A DNA stretch of 55,232 bases from Williamsia sp. (lineage in GTDB: Bacteria > Actinomycetota > Actinomycetes > Mycobacteriales > Mycobacteriaceae): positions 47,148 through 102,379 of the forward strand of contig NZ_JAEMTF010000005.1 of assembly GCF_016462415.1 (NCBI RefSeq), in the 5' to 3' direction. This document shows positions 8,453 through 20,400 of the stretch, piece by piece; the first letter of the stretch is position 1, and each line of letters opens with the position of its first letter. Position numbers and translations under genes: made by a program. The notes beneath the pieces are model-generated. The model was not told the origin of the DNA, made no database searches, and saw only the letters and a program-made list of their open reading frames with translations.

Positions 8453-8707
8453 CAGCCAAGATCTACCGATGTTCGGCGGAGCTCGGATGTGTCTGCAGAG
8501 ATATGTCCAAGCCGCCCGACACGCCCGACCTCGGGTGTCGGAGGAATCCGACATCTGAGGTCAGCACGACCGGCCCGCGTCATGCGGGCGAATGCACAAC
8601 GACAGATGAACAGCGTCGATCACCGTCTCATGAGGAGCAGTGGTCATCTGTGAGCCGCGTGATCGCGGCGCGTCTGCCGACTAGTTACCGACGGAAGAGG
8701 ACACAGC

Positions 8708-9013
8708 GTGGCGGGACAAAAGATCCGCATCAGGCTCAAGGCCTATGACCATGAGGCGATCGACGCTTCGGCGCGCAAGATCGTGGAGACCGTGACCCGT
8801 ACCGGGGCACGTGTGGTCGGCCCGGTGCCGCTGCCCACCGAGAAGAACGTGTACTGCGTGATTCGTTCACCGCACAAGTACAAGGATTCTCGTGAGCACT
8901 TCGAGATGCGGACGCACAAGCGATTGATCGACATCCTCGACCCCACGCCGAAGACGGTGGACGCGCTCATGCGCATCGACCTGCCGGCCAGCGTCGACGT
9001 CAACATCCAGTAG
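8708..9013 (+). CDS. rpsJ: 30S ribosomal protein S10
   Basis: S10 (101 aa) is a small-subunit head protein that also acts in NusB-NusG antitermination complexes. The N-terminus [19 protein letters not shown] and the [20 protein letters not shown] segment are diagnostic and typical of mycobacterial-type S10. Translation starts at GTG (8708), six bases after an AGAGGA site. It is the first gene of the S10 operon, and the 25-bp gap to rplC indicates co-transcription. Confidence 0.98.
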   Translation: MAGQKIRIRLKAYDHEAIDASARKIVETVTRTGARVVGPVPLPTEKNVYCVIRSPHKYKDSREHFEMRTHKRLIDILDPTPKTVDALMRIDLPASVDVNIQ

Positions 9014-9038
9014 ACGCGGATAGGGACGGAAAGCAGAT

Positions 9039-9695
9039 ATGACTCAGAAGAACGTGAAGGGAATCCTGGGCACGAAGCTCGGGATGACCCAGGTCTTCGA
9101 CGAGAACAACCGGGTTGTCCCGGTGACCGTCGTGAAGGCCGGACCGAATGTGATCACTCAGATCCGTACGCAGGAGACCGACGGCTACACCGCCGTCCAG
9201 CTCGCCTACGGTGCGATCGATCCCCGCAAGGTGACCAAGCCGGTCACCGGCCAGTACTCGAAGGCCGGCGTCACGCCGCGTCGTCACCTGGCCGAGATCC
9301 GCGTGAACGACATCTCCGAGTACTCCGTGGGCCAGGAGCTGACCGCCGAGATCTTCGCCGACGGTTCCTTCGTCGACGTGACCGGCACCTCCAAGGGCAA
9401 GGGGTTCGCGGGCGTCATGAAGCGCCACGGCTTCAAGGGCCTGGGCGCCAGCCACGGCGTGCACCGCGTGCACCGTGCGCCGGGATCCATCGGTGGCTGT
9501 GCCACCCCGGGTCGCGTGTTCAAGGGCATGCGGATGGCCGGACGTATGGGTAACGACCGCGTCACCACCCAGAACCTGACCGTGCACAAGGTGGACGCCG
9601 AGGCCGGCCTGCTGCTGATCAAGGGAGCGATCCCGGGTCGCAAGGGCGGCATCGTGATCGTCCGCGATGCAGTGAAAGGCGGTGTGAGCGCATGA
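9039..9695 (+). CDS. rplC: 50S ribosomal protein L3
   Basis: L3 (218 aa) is an early-assembling large-subunit protein near the peptidyl transferase centre. The family signature is clear: the N-terminal [14 protein letters not shown], the loop region [18 protein letters not shown], and the [27 protein letters not shown] stretch that reaches into the rRNA. Length is normal. The stop codon overlaps the rplD start in an ATGA, implying translational coupling. Confidence 0.98.
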   Translation: MTQKNVKGILGTKLGMTQVFDENNRVVPVTVVKAGPNVITQIRTQETDGYTAVQLAYGAIDPRKVTKPVTGQYSKAGVTPRRHLAEIRVNDISEYSVGQELTAEIFADGSFVDVTGTSKGKGFAGVMKRHGFKGLGASHGVHRVHRAPGSIGGCATPGRVFKGMRMAGRMGNDRVTTQNLTVHKVDAEAGLLLIKGAIPGRKGGIVIVRDAVKGGVSA

Positions 9696-10372
9696 GCGTC
9701 GACACCTCGAAGACCGAAGCCACGAAGTTGACGCTGGACGTCAAGACCGCGGACGGGAAGACCGACGGCACCGTCGAGCTGCCCGCCGAGCTCTTCGACG
9801 CGCCCGCCAACATTGCGCTGATGCACCAGGTCGTCATCGCACAGCAGGCCGCGGCTCGGCAGGGTACCCACTCGGCCAAGACCCGCGCCGAGGTCAGCGG
9901 TGGCGGCGCCAAGCCGTACCGCCAGAAGGGAACCGGCCGCGCCCGTCAGGGCTCGACCCGTGCTCCGCAGTTCACCGGTGGTGGCGTCGTGCACGGCCCG
10001 AAGCCGCGTGACTACAGCCAGCGGACCCCCAAGAAGATGAAGGCCGCCGCCCTGCGCGGAGCCCTCTCGGACCGCGCCCGCAACGAGCGCATCCACGTGA
10101 TCACCGAACTGGTGGCCGGGCAGACCCCGTCCACCAAGGCGGCTCGCGCCTTCCTGGAGGCCCTCTCGGACCGTCGCAAGTTCCTCGTCGTCGTCGGTCG
10201 CGAAGACGTCGCCGCGTGGAAGAGCGTCGCGAACCTGGAGTACGTCCTGCCGATCACTCCCGATCAGCTCAACACCTACGACGTGCTCGATTCCGACGAG
10301 GTCGTGTTCAGCGTCGAGGCCCTCAACGCGTTCGTCTCCCGGGCGCTGAAGACCGACGAGAAGGAGGCCTGA
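9692..10372 (+). CDS. rplD: 50S ribosomal protein L4
   Basis: L4 (226 aa) lines the peptide exit tunnel. The tunnel-loop region is readable ([31 protein letters not shown]), followed by [13 protein letters not shown] and the C-terminal globular part. An N-terminal extension of about 15 residues precedes the conserved core, as is common in actinobacteria. In enterobacteria L4 represses its own operon through the S10 leader; I see no direct evidence for that mechanism here. Confidence 0.98.
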   Translation: MSVDTSKTEATKLTLDVKTADGKTDGTVELPAELFDAPANIALMHQVVIAQQAAARQGTHSAKTRAEVSGGGAKPYRQKGTGRARQGSTRAPQFTGGGVVHGPKPRDYSQRTPKKMKAAALRGALSDRARNERIHVITELVAGQTPSTKAARAFLEALSDRRKFLVVVGREDVAAWKSVANLEYVLPITPDQLNTYDVLDSDEVVFSVEALNAFVSRALKTDEKEA

Positions 10373-10374
10373 GA

Positions 10375-10683
10375 ATGACTGTCATCCAGGCAGATCCGCG
10401 CGACATCATCCTCGCCCCGGTGATCTCGGAGAAGTCCTACGGACTCATCGAGGACAACGTGTACACGTTCTTCGTGCACCCGGAGTCGAACAAGACGCAG
10501 ATCAAGATCGCGATCGAGAAGATCTTCGATGTCACGGTCGAGAGCGTGAACACGGCCAACCGCAAGGGCAAGCGCAAGCGCACCCGCGCCGGGTACGGAA
10601 AGCGCAAGGACACCAAGCGCGCCATCGTCACCCTCAGCCCTGACAGCAAGCCCATCGAGATCTTCGGAGGTCCGGTCGGCTGA
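10375..10683 (+). CDS. rplW: 50S ribosomal protein L23
   Basis: L23 (102 aa) sits at the tunnel exit and is the docking site for signal recognition particle and trigger factor. The start at 10375 is set by the AAGGAGG site inside the end of rplD; it gives the usual N-terminus ([22 protein letters not shown]). The [22 protein letters not shown] segment and the basic loop [21 protein letters not shown] are characteristic. A longer in-frame reading starting inside rplD is not real. Confidence 0.97.
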   Translation: MTVIQADPRDIILAPVISEKSYGLIEDNVYTFFVHPESNKTQIKIAIEKIFDVTVESVNTANRKGKRKRTRAGYGKRKDTKRAIVTLSPDSKPIEIFGGPVG

Positions 10684-10723
10684 CGCCGGGCGGATCGAGA
10701 AGAAGTAGAGGACAAGAAGACTC

Positions 10724-11560
10724 ATGGCTATTCGTAAGTACAAGCCGACGACACCGGGCCGCCGCGGCGCCAGTGGCGCCGACTTCGCCGAGGTCACCCG
10801 TGACCACCCGGAGAAGTCGCTCGTCCGCCCGCTGCACGGTCGGGGTGGTCGTAACGCACACGGCCGCATCACCACTCGTCACAAGGGTGGCGGCCACAAG
10901 CGTGCCTACCGGTTGATCGACTTCCGTCGCAACGACAAGGACGGCATCAACGCCAAGGTCGCTCACATCGAGTACGACCCCAACCGCACCGCGCGCATCG
11001 CGCTGCTGCACTACGTCGACGGCGAGAAGCGCTACATCATCGCGCCGAAGGGCCTGAACCAGGGCGACGTGGTGGAGTCGGGCGCGACCGCCGACATCAA
11101 GCCGGGCAACAACCTGCCGATGCGCAACATCCCGACCGGTACCCAGATCCACGCCGTGGAGCTGCGTCCGGGCGGCGGGGCGAAGATGGCACGCAGTGCC
11201 GGCGCCTCGATCCAGTTGCTGGGCAAGGAAGGCGCCTACGCCACCCTGCGTATGCCGTCCGGTGAGATCCGTCGCGTCGACGTGCGCTGCCGCGCCACCG
11301 TCGGCGAGGTCGGCAACGCCGAGCAGAGCAACATCAACTGGGGCAAGGCCGGCCGCATGCGGTGGAAGGGCAAGCGCCCGACCGTCCGTGGTGTCGTGAT
11401 GAACCCGGTCGACCACCCGCACGGTGGTGGCGAGGGCAAGACCTCCGGTGGTCGCCACCCGGTCAGCCCGTGGGGACAGCCGGAAGGCCGCACCCGCAAG
11501 AACAAGTCCAGCGATCAGCTGATCGTCCGCCGCCGGCGCACCGGCAAGAACAAGCGATAA
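10724..11560 (+). CDS. rplB: 50S ribosomal protein L2
   Basis: L2 (278 aa) binds 23S rRNA and is needed for subunit association and peptidyl transfer. Visible signatures are the N-terminal [14 protein letters not shown], the central [18 protein letters not shown], and the C-terminal [31 protein letters not shown], which carries the conserved histidine. The start follows a GAGGACAAGAAG region. The gene is of normal length and lies 40 bp after rplW, the widest gap in the operon. Confidence 0.98.
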   Translation: MAIRKYKPTTPGRRGASGADFAEVTRDHPEKSLVRPLHGRGGRNAHGRITTRHKGGGHKRAYRLIDFRRNDKDGINAKVAHIEYDPNRTARIALLHYVDGEKRYIIAPKGLNQGDVVESGATADIKPGNNLPMRNIPTGTQIHAVELRPGGGAKMARSAGASIQLLGKEGAYATLRMPSGEIRRVDVRCRATVGEVGNAEQSNINWGKAGRMRWKGKRPTVRGVVMNPVDHPHGGGEGKTSGGRHPVSPWGQPEGRTRKNKSSDQLIVRRRRTGKNKR

Positions 11561-11577
11561 GCAGGAGGGAGTAGCAG

Positions 11578-11855
11578 ATGCCACGCAGTCTGAAGAAAGG
11601 CCCGTTCGTCGACGACCACCTCCTTGCGAAGGTGGACGTCCAGAACGAGAAGGGCACCAAGCAGGTCATCAAGACCTGGTCGCGTCGCTCGACCATCATC
11701 CCGGACTTCATCGGGCACACGTTCGCCGTCCACGACGGACGCAAGCACGTGCCGGTGTTCGTCTCGGACTCGATGGTCGGACACAAGCTCGGTGAGTTCG
11801 CGCCGACGCGCACCTTCAAGGGACACATCAAGGACGACCGGAAGGCGAAGCGGCG

Positions 11856-11859
<4 letters not shown>
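11578..11859 (+). CDS. rpsS: 30S ribosomal protein S19
   Basis: S19 (93 aa) forms a complex with S13 in the 30S head. The conserved [17 protein letters not shown]-terminus and the [25 protein letters not shown] and [16 protein letters not shown] segments are present. A strong GCAGGAGGGAG site precedes the ATG. The stop overlaps the rplV start in an ATGA. Confidence 0.98.
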
Positions 11860-13141
<1,282 letters not shown>

Positions 13142-13144
13142 CCC

Positions 13145-13561
13145 ATGCTGATCCCTCGCCGGGTCAAGCACCGCAAGCAGCACCACCCCAGTCTCAAGGG
13201 GCAGGCCAAGGGCGGCACCAAGGTGACGTTCGGTGATTTCGGCATCCAGGCTCTGGAGAGTGCCTACATCACCAACCGGCAGATCGAGTCCGCTCGTATC
13301 GCCATCAACCGGCACATCAAGCGTGGCGGCAAGGTGTGGATCAACATCTTCCCGGACCGCCCGCTGACCAAGAAGCCCGCCGAGACCCGCATGGGTTCCG
13401 GTAAGGGTTCGCCCGAGTGGTGGGTCGCCCCGGTCAAGCCGGGTCGCGTGCTGTTCGAGATGAGCTACCCCGATGAGCACACCGCTCGCGAGGCCCTGCG
13501 CCGCGCGCAGCACAAGCTGCCCATCAAGACCCGCATCGTGACGCGAGAGGAGACGTTCTGA
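13145..13561 (+). CDS. rplP: 50S ribosomal protein L16
   Basis: L16 (138 aa) contacts the A-site tRNA region of the large subunit. The N-terminus [27 protein letters not shown], the [40 protein letters not shown] signature and the full length match the family. Three bases separate it from rpsC, and its last base is the first base of the rpmC start codon. Confidence 0.98.
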   Translation: MLIPRRVKHRKQHHPSLKGQAKGGTKVTFGDFGIQALESAYITNRQIESARIAINRHIKRGGKVWINIFPDRPLTKKPAETRMGSGKGSPEWWVAPVKPGRVLFEMSYPDEHTAREALRRAQHKLPIKTRIVTREETF

Positions 13562-13809
13562 TGGCACTGGGAATTGTTGCCGCCGAGCTCCGTGAGCTCA
13601 ACGACGAAGAACTCCTCGAGCGTCTCCGCGAGTCGAAGGAAGAGCTGTTCAACCTGCGCTTCCAGATGGCAACCGGACAGCTCGACAACAACCGCCGGCT
13701 GCGGTTGGTCCGTCGCGAGATCGCACGCGTCTACACCGTGCTGCGTGAGCGTGAACTCGGACTCTCGGCCGGCCCCGATGCTGATGCGAAGGTCGGTGAC
13801 GACGCATGA
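13561..13809 (+). CDS. rpmC: 50S ribosomal protein L29
   Basis: L29 (82 aa) is a two-helix protein next to L23 at the tunnel exit. The N-terminal helix [40 protein letters not shown] and the second helix [16 protein letters not shown] are diagnostic. A C-terminal acidic extension of about 15 residues is present. It overlaps rpsQ by four bases (ATGA). Confidence 0.97.
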   Translation: MALGIVAAELRELNDEELLERLRESKEELFNLRFQMATGQLDNNRRLRLVRREIARVYTVLRERELGLSAGPDADAKVGDDA

Positions 13810-14102
13810 GCGACGAGAAGGACGTGAACGTGACACAACCCGCCACCACGGAGCGCGCGCAGCGCAAGGTCCGCGTGGGCTATGTCGTGAGCGACAAGAT
13901 GCAGAAGACGATCGTGGTCGAGCTCGAGGACCGCGTGAAGCATCCCCTCTACGGCAAGATCATCCGCACCACCTCGAAGGTGAAGGCGCATGACGAGAAC
14001 GAGACCGCCGGCATCGGCGACCGCGTTCGCCTGATGGAGACCCGCCCGCTGAGCGCCACCAAGCGCTGGCGTCTGGTCGAGGTCCTCGAGAAGGCCAAGT
14101 AG
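13806..14102 (+). CDS. rpsQ: 30S ribosomal protein S17
   Basis: S17 (98 aa) is a primary 16S rRNA-binding protein. An N-terminal leader of about 20 residues precedes the OB-fold core ([45 protein letters not shown]), with [28 protein letters not shown] at the end. It is the last gene of the operon here: a terminator follows and rplN is not adjacent. In Mycobacterium tuberculosis the ribosomal series is likewise interrupted after rpsQ. Confidence 0.98.
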   Translation: MSDEKDVNVTQPATTERAQRKVRVGYVVSDKMQKTIVVELEDRVKHPLYGKIIRTTSKVKAHDENETAGIGDRVRLMETRPLSATKRWRLVEVLEKAK

Positions 14103-14111
14103 CCGACACCG

Positions 14112-14132
14112 CTGCGTGAACAGATCACGCAG
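14112..14132 (+). other. Perfect 8-bp hairpin after rpsQ
   Basis: CTGCGTGA (14112-14119) and TCACGCAG (14125-14132) form a perfect stem with a 5-base loop, 10 bp after the rpsQ stop. There is no U-run. It may protect the 3' end of the S10 transcript or assist the terminator just downstream. Confidence 0.6.
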
Positions 14133-14140
14133 AGCACAAC

Positions 14141-14177
14141 GACCCGTCACCGTTCGCGGTGGCGGGTCTTTGTGTTT
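14141..14177 (+). terminator. Intrinsic terminator of the S10 operon
   Basis: A 12-bp stem (14141-14152 with 14157-14168, one G-U pair) closes on a stable TTCG tetraloop and is followed by the T-rich run TTTGTGTTT. This is a textbook rho-independent terminator and marks the end of the ribosomal operon at rpsQ. Confidence 0.9.
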
Positions 14178-14439
14178 CCTACCAATTCCATGTGAATACG
14201 GGTGGGTGTGGTCCCATCTCGTGTTACGCGTGTGACGCAACATGATTCGCCAGGTGAACGACTGTGTTCGGTCGACGGAGAACGCATCGGATCGGGTCGT
14301 CCGAACGTCCGAATGTTGGAGGTATTCACAGCCTGGGTCGCTATGCTTACGGCGTCGGTCCGGTTGCCCGCTCGGGGGGGTGTGCAACGAAACTCAAGCG
14401 GGCCGAGATCTATGGGTCGGGAGAATCGGTGATCAGATC

Positions 14440-17400
14440 ATGGGTGCGCCAAGCAACGGGGGACGGGCGACGGACGGCGAGCGCGTCGCCGGTCTGACGA
14501 CCGGGCCGATCCCGCTGACCGCTGCCCAGAGAGGCATGTGGTTCGCCGAGCGGCTGCACGCCGACTACTCGGTCACCGTCGCGCACTATCTCGACATCCG
14601 CGACGAGGGCCGACCGCTCGACCACGATCTGTTCTGCGCGGCGGTGCTCGAGGCGGCGCGATCCCTGGAGTCCGCGTTCACCCGCATCGTGGTCGTCGAC
14701 GACGTCCCGATGCAGTGGGTGGACCCGAGCGTCGACTTCCGCGTCGTACCCCTCGACATGCGCTCCGAGCCCGATCCGGTCGCGGCCGCGCGGGCGTGGA
14801 TGGACGCCGATCACCGTCGGCCGATGGATCTCGAGACCGACCGTGTCGCCATCTCGGCGCTCATCCGTGTCGCCGACGATCGCTGCTTCTGGTACCTGCG
14901 GGGCCACCACATCGCCTTCGACGGCTTCTCCGCGCTCACCAGCCTGCACGAGGCCGTGCACCGCTACAACGCGATGCTGGCCGGCGCCGAACACGTCCCG
15001 CCCGCCCGGGCCTCGCTCGCCGAGATCTCGGCCGACGACGTCAAGTACGCCCAGAGCACCCGTCGACAGACCGACCGCGAGCACTGGGTCGCCCGCGTCG
15101 CCGATCTGCCCGAGGGGCCGACGCTGTCGCGGCGGGCCACCAACGCGCCTCTCTCGCCGGCCAACGTCATGGCGAGCACGCGGATCAGCCGCGCCCGGCA
15201 GGATCTCCTCGACGCCACCGCCGCCGCGGGGAACACCTCGGCGGCCGCCCTTCTGACCGCCGCGTTCGCGGCGTACCTGTCGCGGATGACCGGCGTCGAC
15301 GACGTCGTGCTCAGCCTGCCGGTCACCGGACGCGCCAGCGCCCGGGTGAAGCGCGGGAGCGGGATGGTGGCCAACATGCTGCCGGTCCGGATCGACGGGG
15401 TCGTCGGAGCGACCGGGCGTGAGCTGATCGCGCAGGTGCAGCTCGAACTGACCGGCGCCCTGCGGCACCAGCGGTTCCGCTACGAGGACATCCGACTCGC
15501 CGCGGGCATGGCCGACGCCACCGCGGCGTCGTTCGGTCCGATCGTCAACCTGGTCTTCTTCGACCGCCGCATCGAGATCGACGGCGCGCGAGCCGACTAC
15601 CACATCCTGTCCTCGGGAACCCTGGACGATCTGCGGATCAACCTCTACCAGTCGAGTCCGGGTGAGTGCCTGGTCGTGGACCTGCACGGCAACCCGAACC
15701 TGTACGACCAGGATGAGCTCGACACCCACCTCGAACGCTTCCTGCTCCTCGTCGATCGCCTACTGGGGTCGCCGGACACGCCGATCGCCGATCTGTCGGT
15801 GCTGCTCGACGGCGAGCGCGACGCCCTGCTCGCCCAGGGGCGCGGAGCCCGCCGTGCCGACACCCCGGGAGAGCATCTGCTCGCGGGGTTCGAGGCGCAG
15901 GTCGCCGCCACCCCCGATGCCGTCGCGATCGAGGCGCCGGACGTGACGCTGAGCTATCGGGGGTTCGCCGACCTCCGCACCGACCTCGCGCAGCGACTGC
16001 GCCACGACGGTGTCGTCCCCGGCGACCGCGTCGTCGTCGCCCTCGACCGCGGGGTCGCCCAGGTCGCCGCGGTCTACGCCGTGCTCACCCTCGGAGCGGT
16101 CTACGTCCCGGTCGATCCGACCGACCCCCGCGAACGCCGTGACGCGATCGAGGCCGGCGTCGGGGCGCGGCTGCGCATCGACGCGGCCTACCTGACATCG
16201 ATCGGTGTCGACCCCACCCGTCCGGCTCCCGCGTCGACGGGCTCGGCGGAACTCGTCGTCGCCCCCGGTGCGGCGGCGTACGTCATCTTCACCTCCGGCT
16301 CCACCGGCACGCCGAAGGGCGTCGAGGTCGGACACCGCGCGGTGCTCAACCGCCTGGACTGGATGCAGGACGACCACCGGATCGACGGGACCGACGCCGT
16401 CCTGCACAAGACGCCCACCACCTTCGATGTCTCGGTGTGGGAGCTGTTCTGGCCGTTGCGCACCGGGGCGCGGATGGTCATCGCCCGCCCGGGCGGGCAT
16501 CGCGACCCCGACCACCTGCACGATCTGATGGCCGCCCGGGGCGTGACCGTCGCCCACTTCGTGCCGTCCATGCTCGACGTCTACCTCGACGTGGTGTCGG
16601 CCGACGGTCGGGCGACGTCCCTGCCCGCATCCGTGCGTACGGTGTTCACCTCCGGTGAGGCGCTCGGTGCGGCCACCGCTGCGCGGTTGCTGGGTTCGTC
16701 GACCGCCGAACTGGTCAACCTCTACGGTCCGACCGAGGCGGCGGTGGACGTGACCGCGCATCGCGTCGCCGCGGGCGTCGACCCCGTGCCGATCGGACGC
16801 CCCGTCGCCGAGACCGAGGTCTACGTGCTCGACGCGTCGCTGCGCCCGGTGCCCGCCGGTGTCGCGGGCGAGCTCTACCTCGCCGGCCGTCAGCTCGCGA
16901 ACGGCTATGTCGGAGCCCCCGGGATCACCGCCGACCGGTTCGTGGCCAACCCGTTCGACGGCACGGGTGCGCGCATGTACCGGACCGGTGACCTGGTGCG
17001 CTGGAACGACATCGGCGAGATCGACTACCTGGGTCGCACCGACCTCCAGGTCAAGATCCGCGGACGTCGCGTCGAACTCGGCGAGATCGAGTCGGTGCTC
17101 GCGTCCCTTCCCGGTGTCGAGGCCGCGGCCGTGCTCGCCCGCTCCGACCTGGGGCCGGCCGTCACCCTGGTGGCCTACGTCCGCGGCGACGCCGACGTGC
17201 TCGACGTCGACATGATCGCCGACCGCTGCCGTCGCCGCCTGCCCTCGCACATGGTGCCCACCGCGGTCGTCGTGCTCGACGACTTCCCCGTCACCTCGTC
17301 GGGCAAGTTGAACCGCCGCGCGCTGCCCGCGCCCGTCCTGCGCTCCGACACCCCGCACCGGGAGGCGGAGTCGGCGGTGGAGATCGCGCTCGCCGACCTC

Positions 17401-20400
17401 ATCCGCGGCCTGCTGCGGGTCGAGCGCGTCGGCATGCGCGACAACATCTTCGCCCTCGGCGCCGACTCGTTGATCGCGGCCCGACTGGTGTCGGTGGCGC
17501 GCACCGAACACCGGCTCGCGGTCGACCTCGCCGACGTCTTCGACAGCCCCTCGATCGGTGAGCTCGCCGCCCGCACCCAGCCCGTCGCCGACGTCGACGC
17601 AGCGGCGCCGTCGCTCCCGCGTCCCGCGTCGATCCCGTTGTCGCACGCACAGACCCGGCTGTGGTTCATCAACCGGATGGACCCGTCGGCCCCCACCTAC
17701 AACATGTCCGGGGCGGTCCGTCTTGGTCCCGATGTCGACGTGGCCGCGTTCGCCGCGGCGGTGCGCGACGTGGTCGAGCGGCACGCGATCCTGCGGACCG
17801 TGTTCCCCTCGGTCGACGGCGAACCGGTGCAGCAGGTCCTCGAGATGGACGCCGTCGCACCCGGACTCGACGCCCAGATCCTCGACGGCCGGGTCGTCGA
17901 TGCCCAGGGTCTCGACGAGCGGGTCGCGTCGACCGTGAACGCCGAGAGCGCCGTCGCCGCGCTGATCGGGACCGGGTTCGACCTCGAACACGAGATCGGG
18001 TTCCGCGCGCACCTGCTGCCCTCGACCGGGCCCGGCGCGACGTCCGAGCCGATCGCGGTGCTGGTGGTCCACCACATCGCCGCCGACGGGCAGTCGCTGC
18101 GCCCGTTGATCGGCGACCTGCGGCACGCATACGACCGCCGCCGGGCCGGCGGAGTACCCGAGTTCTCCCCGCTGCCGATCGATTTCGCGGAGGTGGCGCT
18201 GCGCCAGCAGGCCCGTCTCGGCGGTCTGGCCGACCCCACCCCGGTGTTGATCGACGGCCTCGAGTTCTGGCGGCGCGAGCTCGACGGTGCCCCCGGTCTG
18301 CTCACCCTGCCCACCGACCGACCCCGGCCGCAGGTCGCCGACGGACGCGGTGCGCACGTCGACACCGCGCTCGACGCGGATCTGTCGGCCGGGATCCGAA
18401 GTCTGGCCACCCATCTCGCGGTCACCCCGTTCGCGGTCCTGCACACCGGTCTGGCCGTCGTGCTCAGCCGACTCGCGGGGACCGACGACGTCAGCATCGG
18501 CAGTGCGGTCGCCGGCCGTGACGACCCGGCGACCGCAGACATGGTCGGCATGTTCGTCAACACCGTCGTCCTGCGGTCCCGGATCCGGCCCGCACAGTCC
18601 GTCGCCGACCTGGTGACGTCCTCGCACCGGGGCATCGCCGGCGCCATGGCGCACGCGGAGGTCCCCTTCGAGCGGGTCGTGGACGCACTGGCGCCGCAGC
18701 GTTCGTCCGGGTACGCCCCGTTGTTCCAGGTGGCGCTGACGATGCAGTCCGATCCGTTGGCCGGTGTCGCGGACCGCTCCGACATCGACGCCGGGCCCGA
18801 CGCCCGGGTCCCGGCCGCCAAGTACGACCTGACCGTCACGATCACCGAGCCGGCCGAGGGGACCTCGACCCGCGGATACGCGATCGAGATCAACTACGCC
18901 ACCGCCCTGTTCGACGAATCGACGATCCGGACGTTGGGCGATCACCTGCGCCGCGTGTTGGGTGCGATCGTCGCCGCACCGTCGGCGCCGGTGGGGCGCA
19001 TCGGCCTGCTCGACGGCCGCGATCCCGTCGTCGCCACGACGTCGGTTCCGTCGAACCCGCAGCGCACACTGTCGGAGCTGTTGGCGGCGGGCGCCGACGC
19101 GGCCGACCCGCACGCCCCGGCGGTGTCGGGCGCGGTGTCGATCACCTGGGCGGTGTTCGAATCACGGACCAACGAGCTCGCCCGCGAACTCATCTCCCGC
19201 GGGGTCGGCCCCGGCCAGGTCGTCGCGATCTCCATCGGGCGATCCCACCACTCGGTCATGGCCGTTGTCGCGGTCGCGAAGACCGGGGCGGCCTTCGTCA
19301 CCATCGACCCCCGTCAACCGGATGCCCGCCGCGCCGCCCTGATCGCCGACAGCACGGCCACTCTCGGACTCACGATCTCGGACCTGGGCACGCCCCCGTC
19401 GGACGGGCGGGCCATGACGTGGCTGGCCATCGACGAGGTGTCGTTCGAACTCGGGCTCGCCGGGCACAGCGGGTCGCGCATCCACCCGTCCGAGCTGCGC
19501 CGACCGGTGCACACCTCCGACCTCGCCTACCTGCTGTTCACGTCGGGCTCGACCGGACGACCCAAGGCCGCCGCGGTGACCCACGCCGGCCTCGCCGACC
19601 TCGTCGCGACGCAGGCGTCGGTACTCAGCTGCGACCGCACCTGCCGGGTGCTGCACGTCGCGTCGCCGAGCTTCGACGTGTCGCTGTTCGAGATGATCAT
19701 GGGCCTGTGCGCGGGCGCGGAGCTGGTCATCAGCCCGCCGGACGTGTTCGCCGGGCCCGAGCTCGCCGCGCTCATCGCCGGGCGGGGCGTGACCCACGCG
19801 GTCATGACACCGTCGGCGTTGGCGACCATCGCACCGTCGGAGGTCCCGACGCTGCGGATCGTGGCGAGCGCGGGCGAGCAGTGCCCGCCGGAGCTCGTCA
19901 CCCGATGGGCGGGCGCGGGACGCGACCTGCACAACTTCTACGGCCCCACCGAGGCCACGATCACCGCGACCACCACGTCGGCGATGCGGGTCGGTGAGCC
20001 GGTCACGATCGGCCGCGCGATCGACGGCATGACCACGCTGGTCCTCGACGACTGGCTGCGCCCGGTGCCCGCCGGCGTCGCCGGTGAGCTGTACCTCGCC
20101 GGACCGGCGCTGGGCCGTGGCTACCACGATCGCCCGGGGCTCACCGCCACCCGCTTCGTGGCCAACCCGTTCGACGCCGGCGCGACGCGGATGTACCGGT
20201 CCGGGGACCGTGTGACCCGCACCCCCGCAGGCGATCTGATCTACCACGGCCGCACCGACTTCCAGATCAAGATCCGCGGCGTGCGCGTCGAACCGGGCGA
20301 GATCGACGACGTCCTGACGTCGATCGACGGCGTCGAGGCCGCGCTCACCGTCGCCACCACCGCCCCGGGCGGGGAGGAGGTGCTCGTCTCCTACGTGACG

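Larger units (their letters stand above)
8160..8707. other. 548-bp intergenic region between response regulator and S10 operon
   Basis: This stretch separates two divergent units and must hold both promoters and the S10 operon leader. Readable elements are a candidate plus-strand promoter at 8271-8299, two tandem CGACCAGCA copies near 8406-8424, and an inverted repeat at 8431-8452. The remaining 250 bp before rpsJ show no gene that I can support; open frames here have no family resemblance. Confidence 0.7.
14103..14439 (+). other. 337-bp gap between rpsQ and the NRPS genes
   Basis: The left part holds two hairpins, described separately. The right part (about 14180-14439) must hold the promoter of the NRPS genes. 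A TATGCT -10-like hexamer at 14342-14347 has no well-spaced -35 element, so I do not call a promoter. No iron-regulator box and no small gene is recognisable. Confidence 0.6.

Noticed and set aside
8216-8653. 145-codon open frame in the S10 leader
   Set aside because: No family resemblance, composition of random GC-rich DNA, and it lies across the candidate promoter and leader.
14242-14439. Earlier in-frame start for NRPS 1 adding 66 residues
   Set aside because: The added part is Cys/Arg-rich and lies in the likely promoter region; the C domain begins normally after the ATG at 14440.
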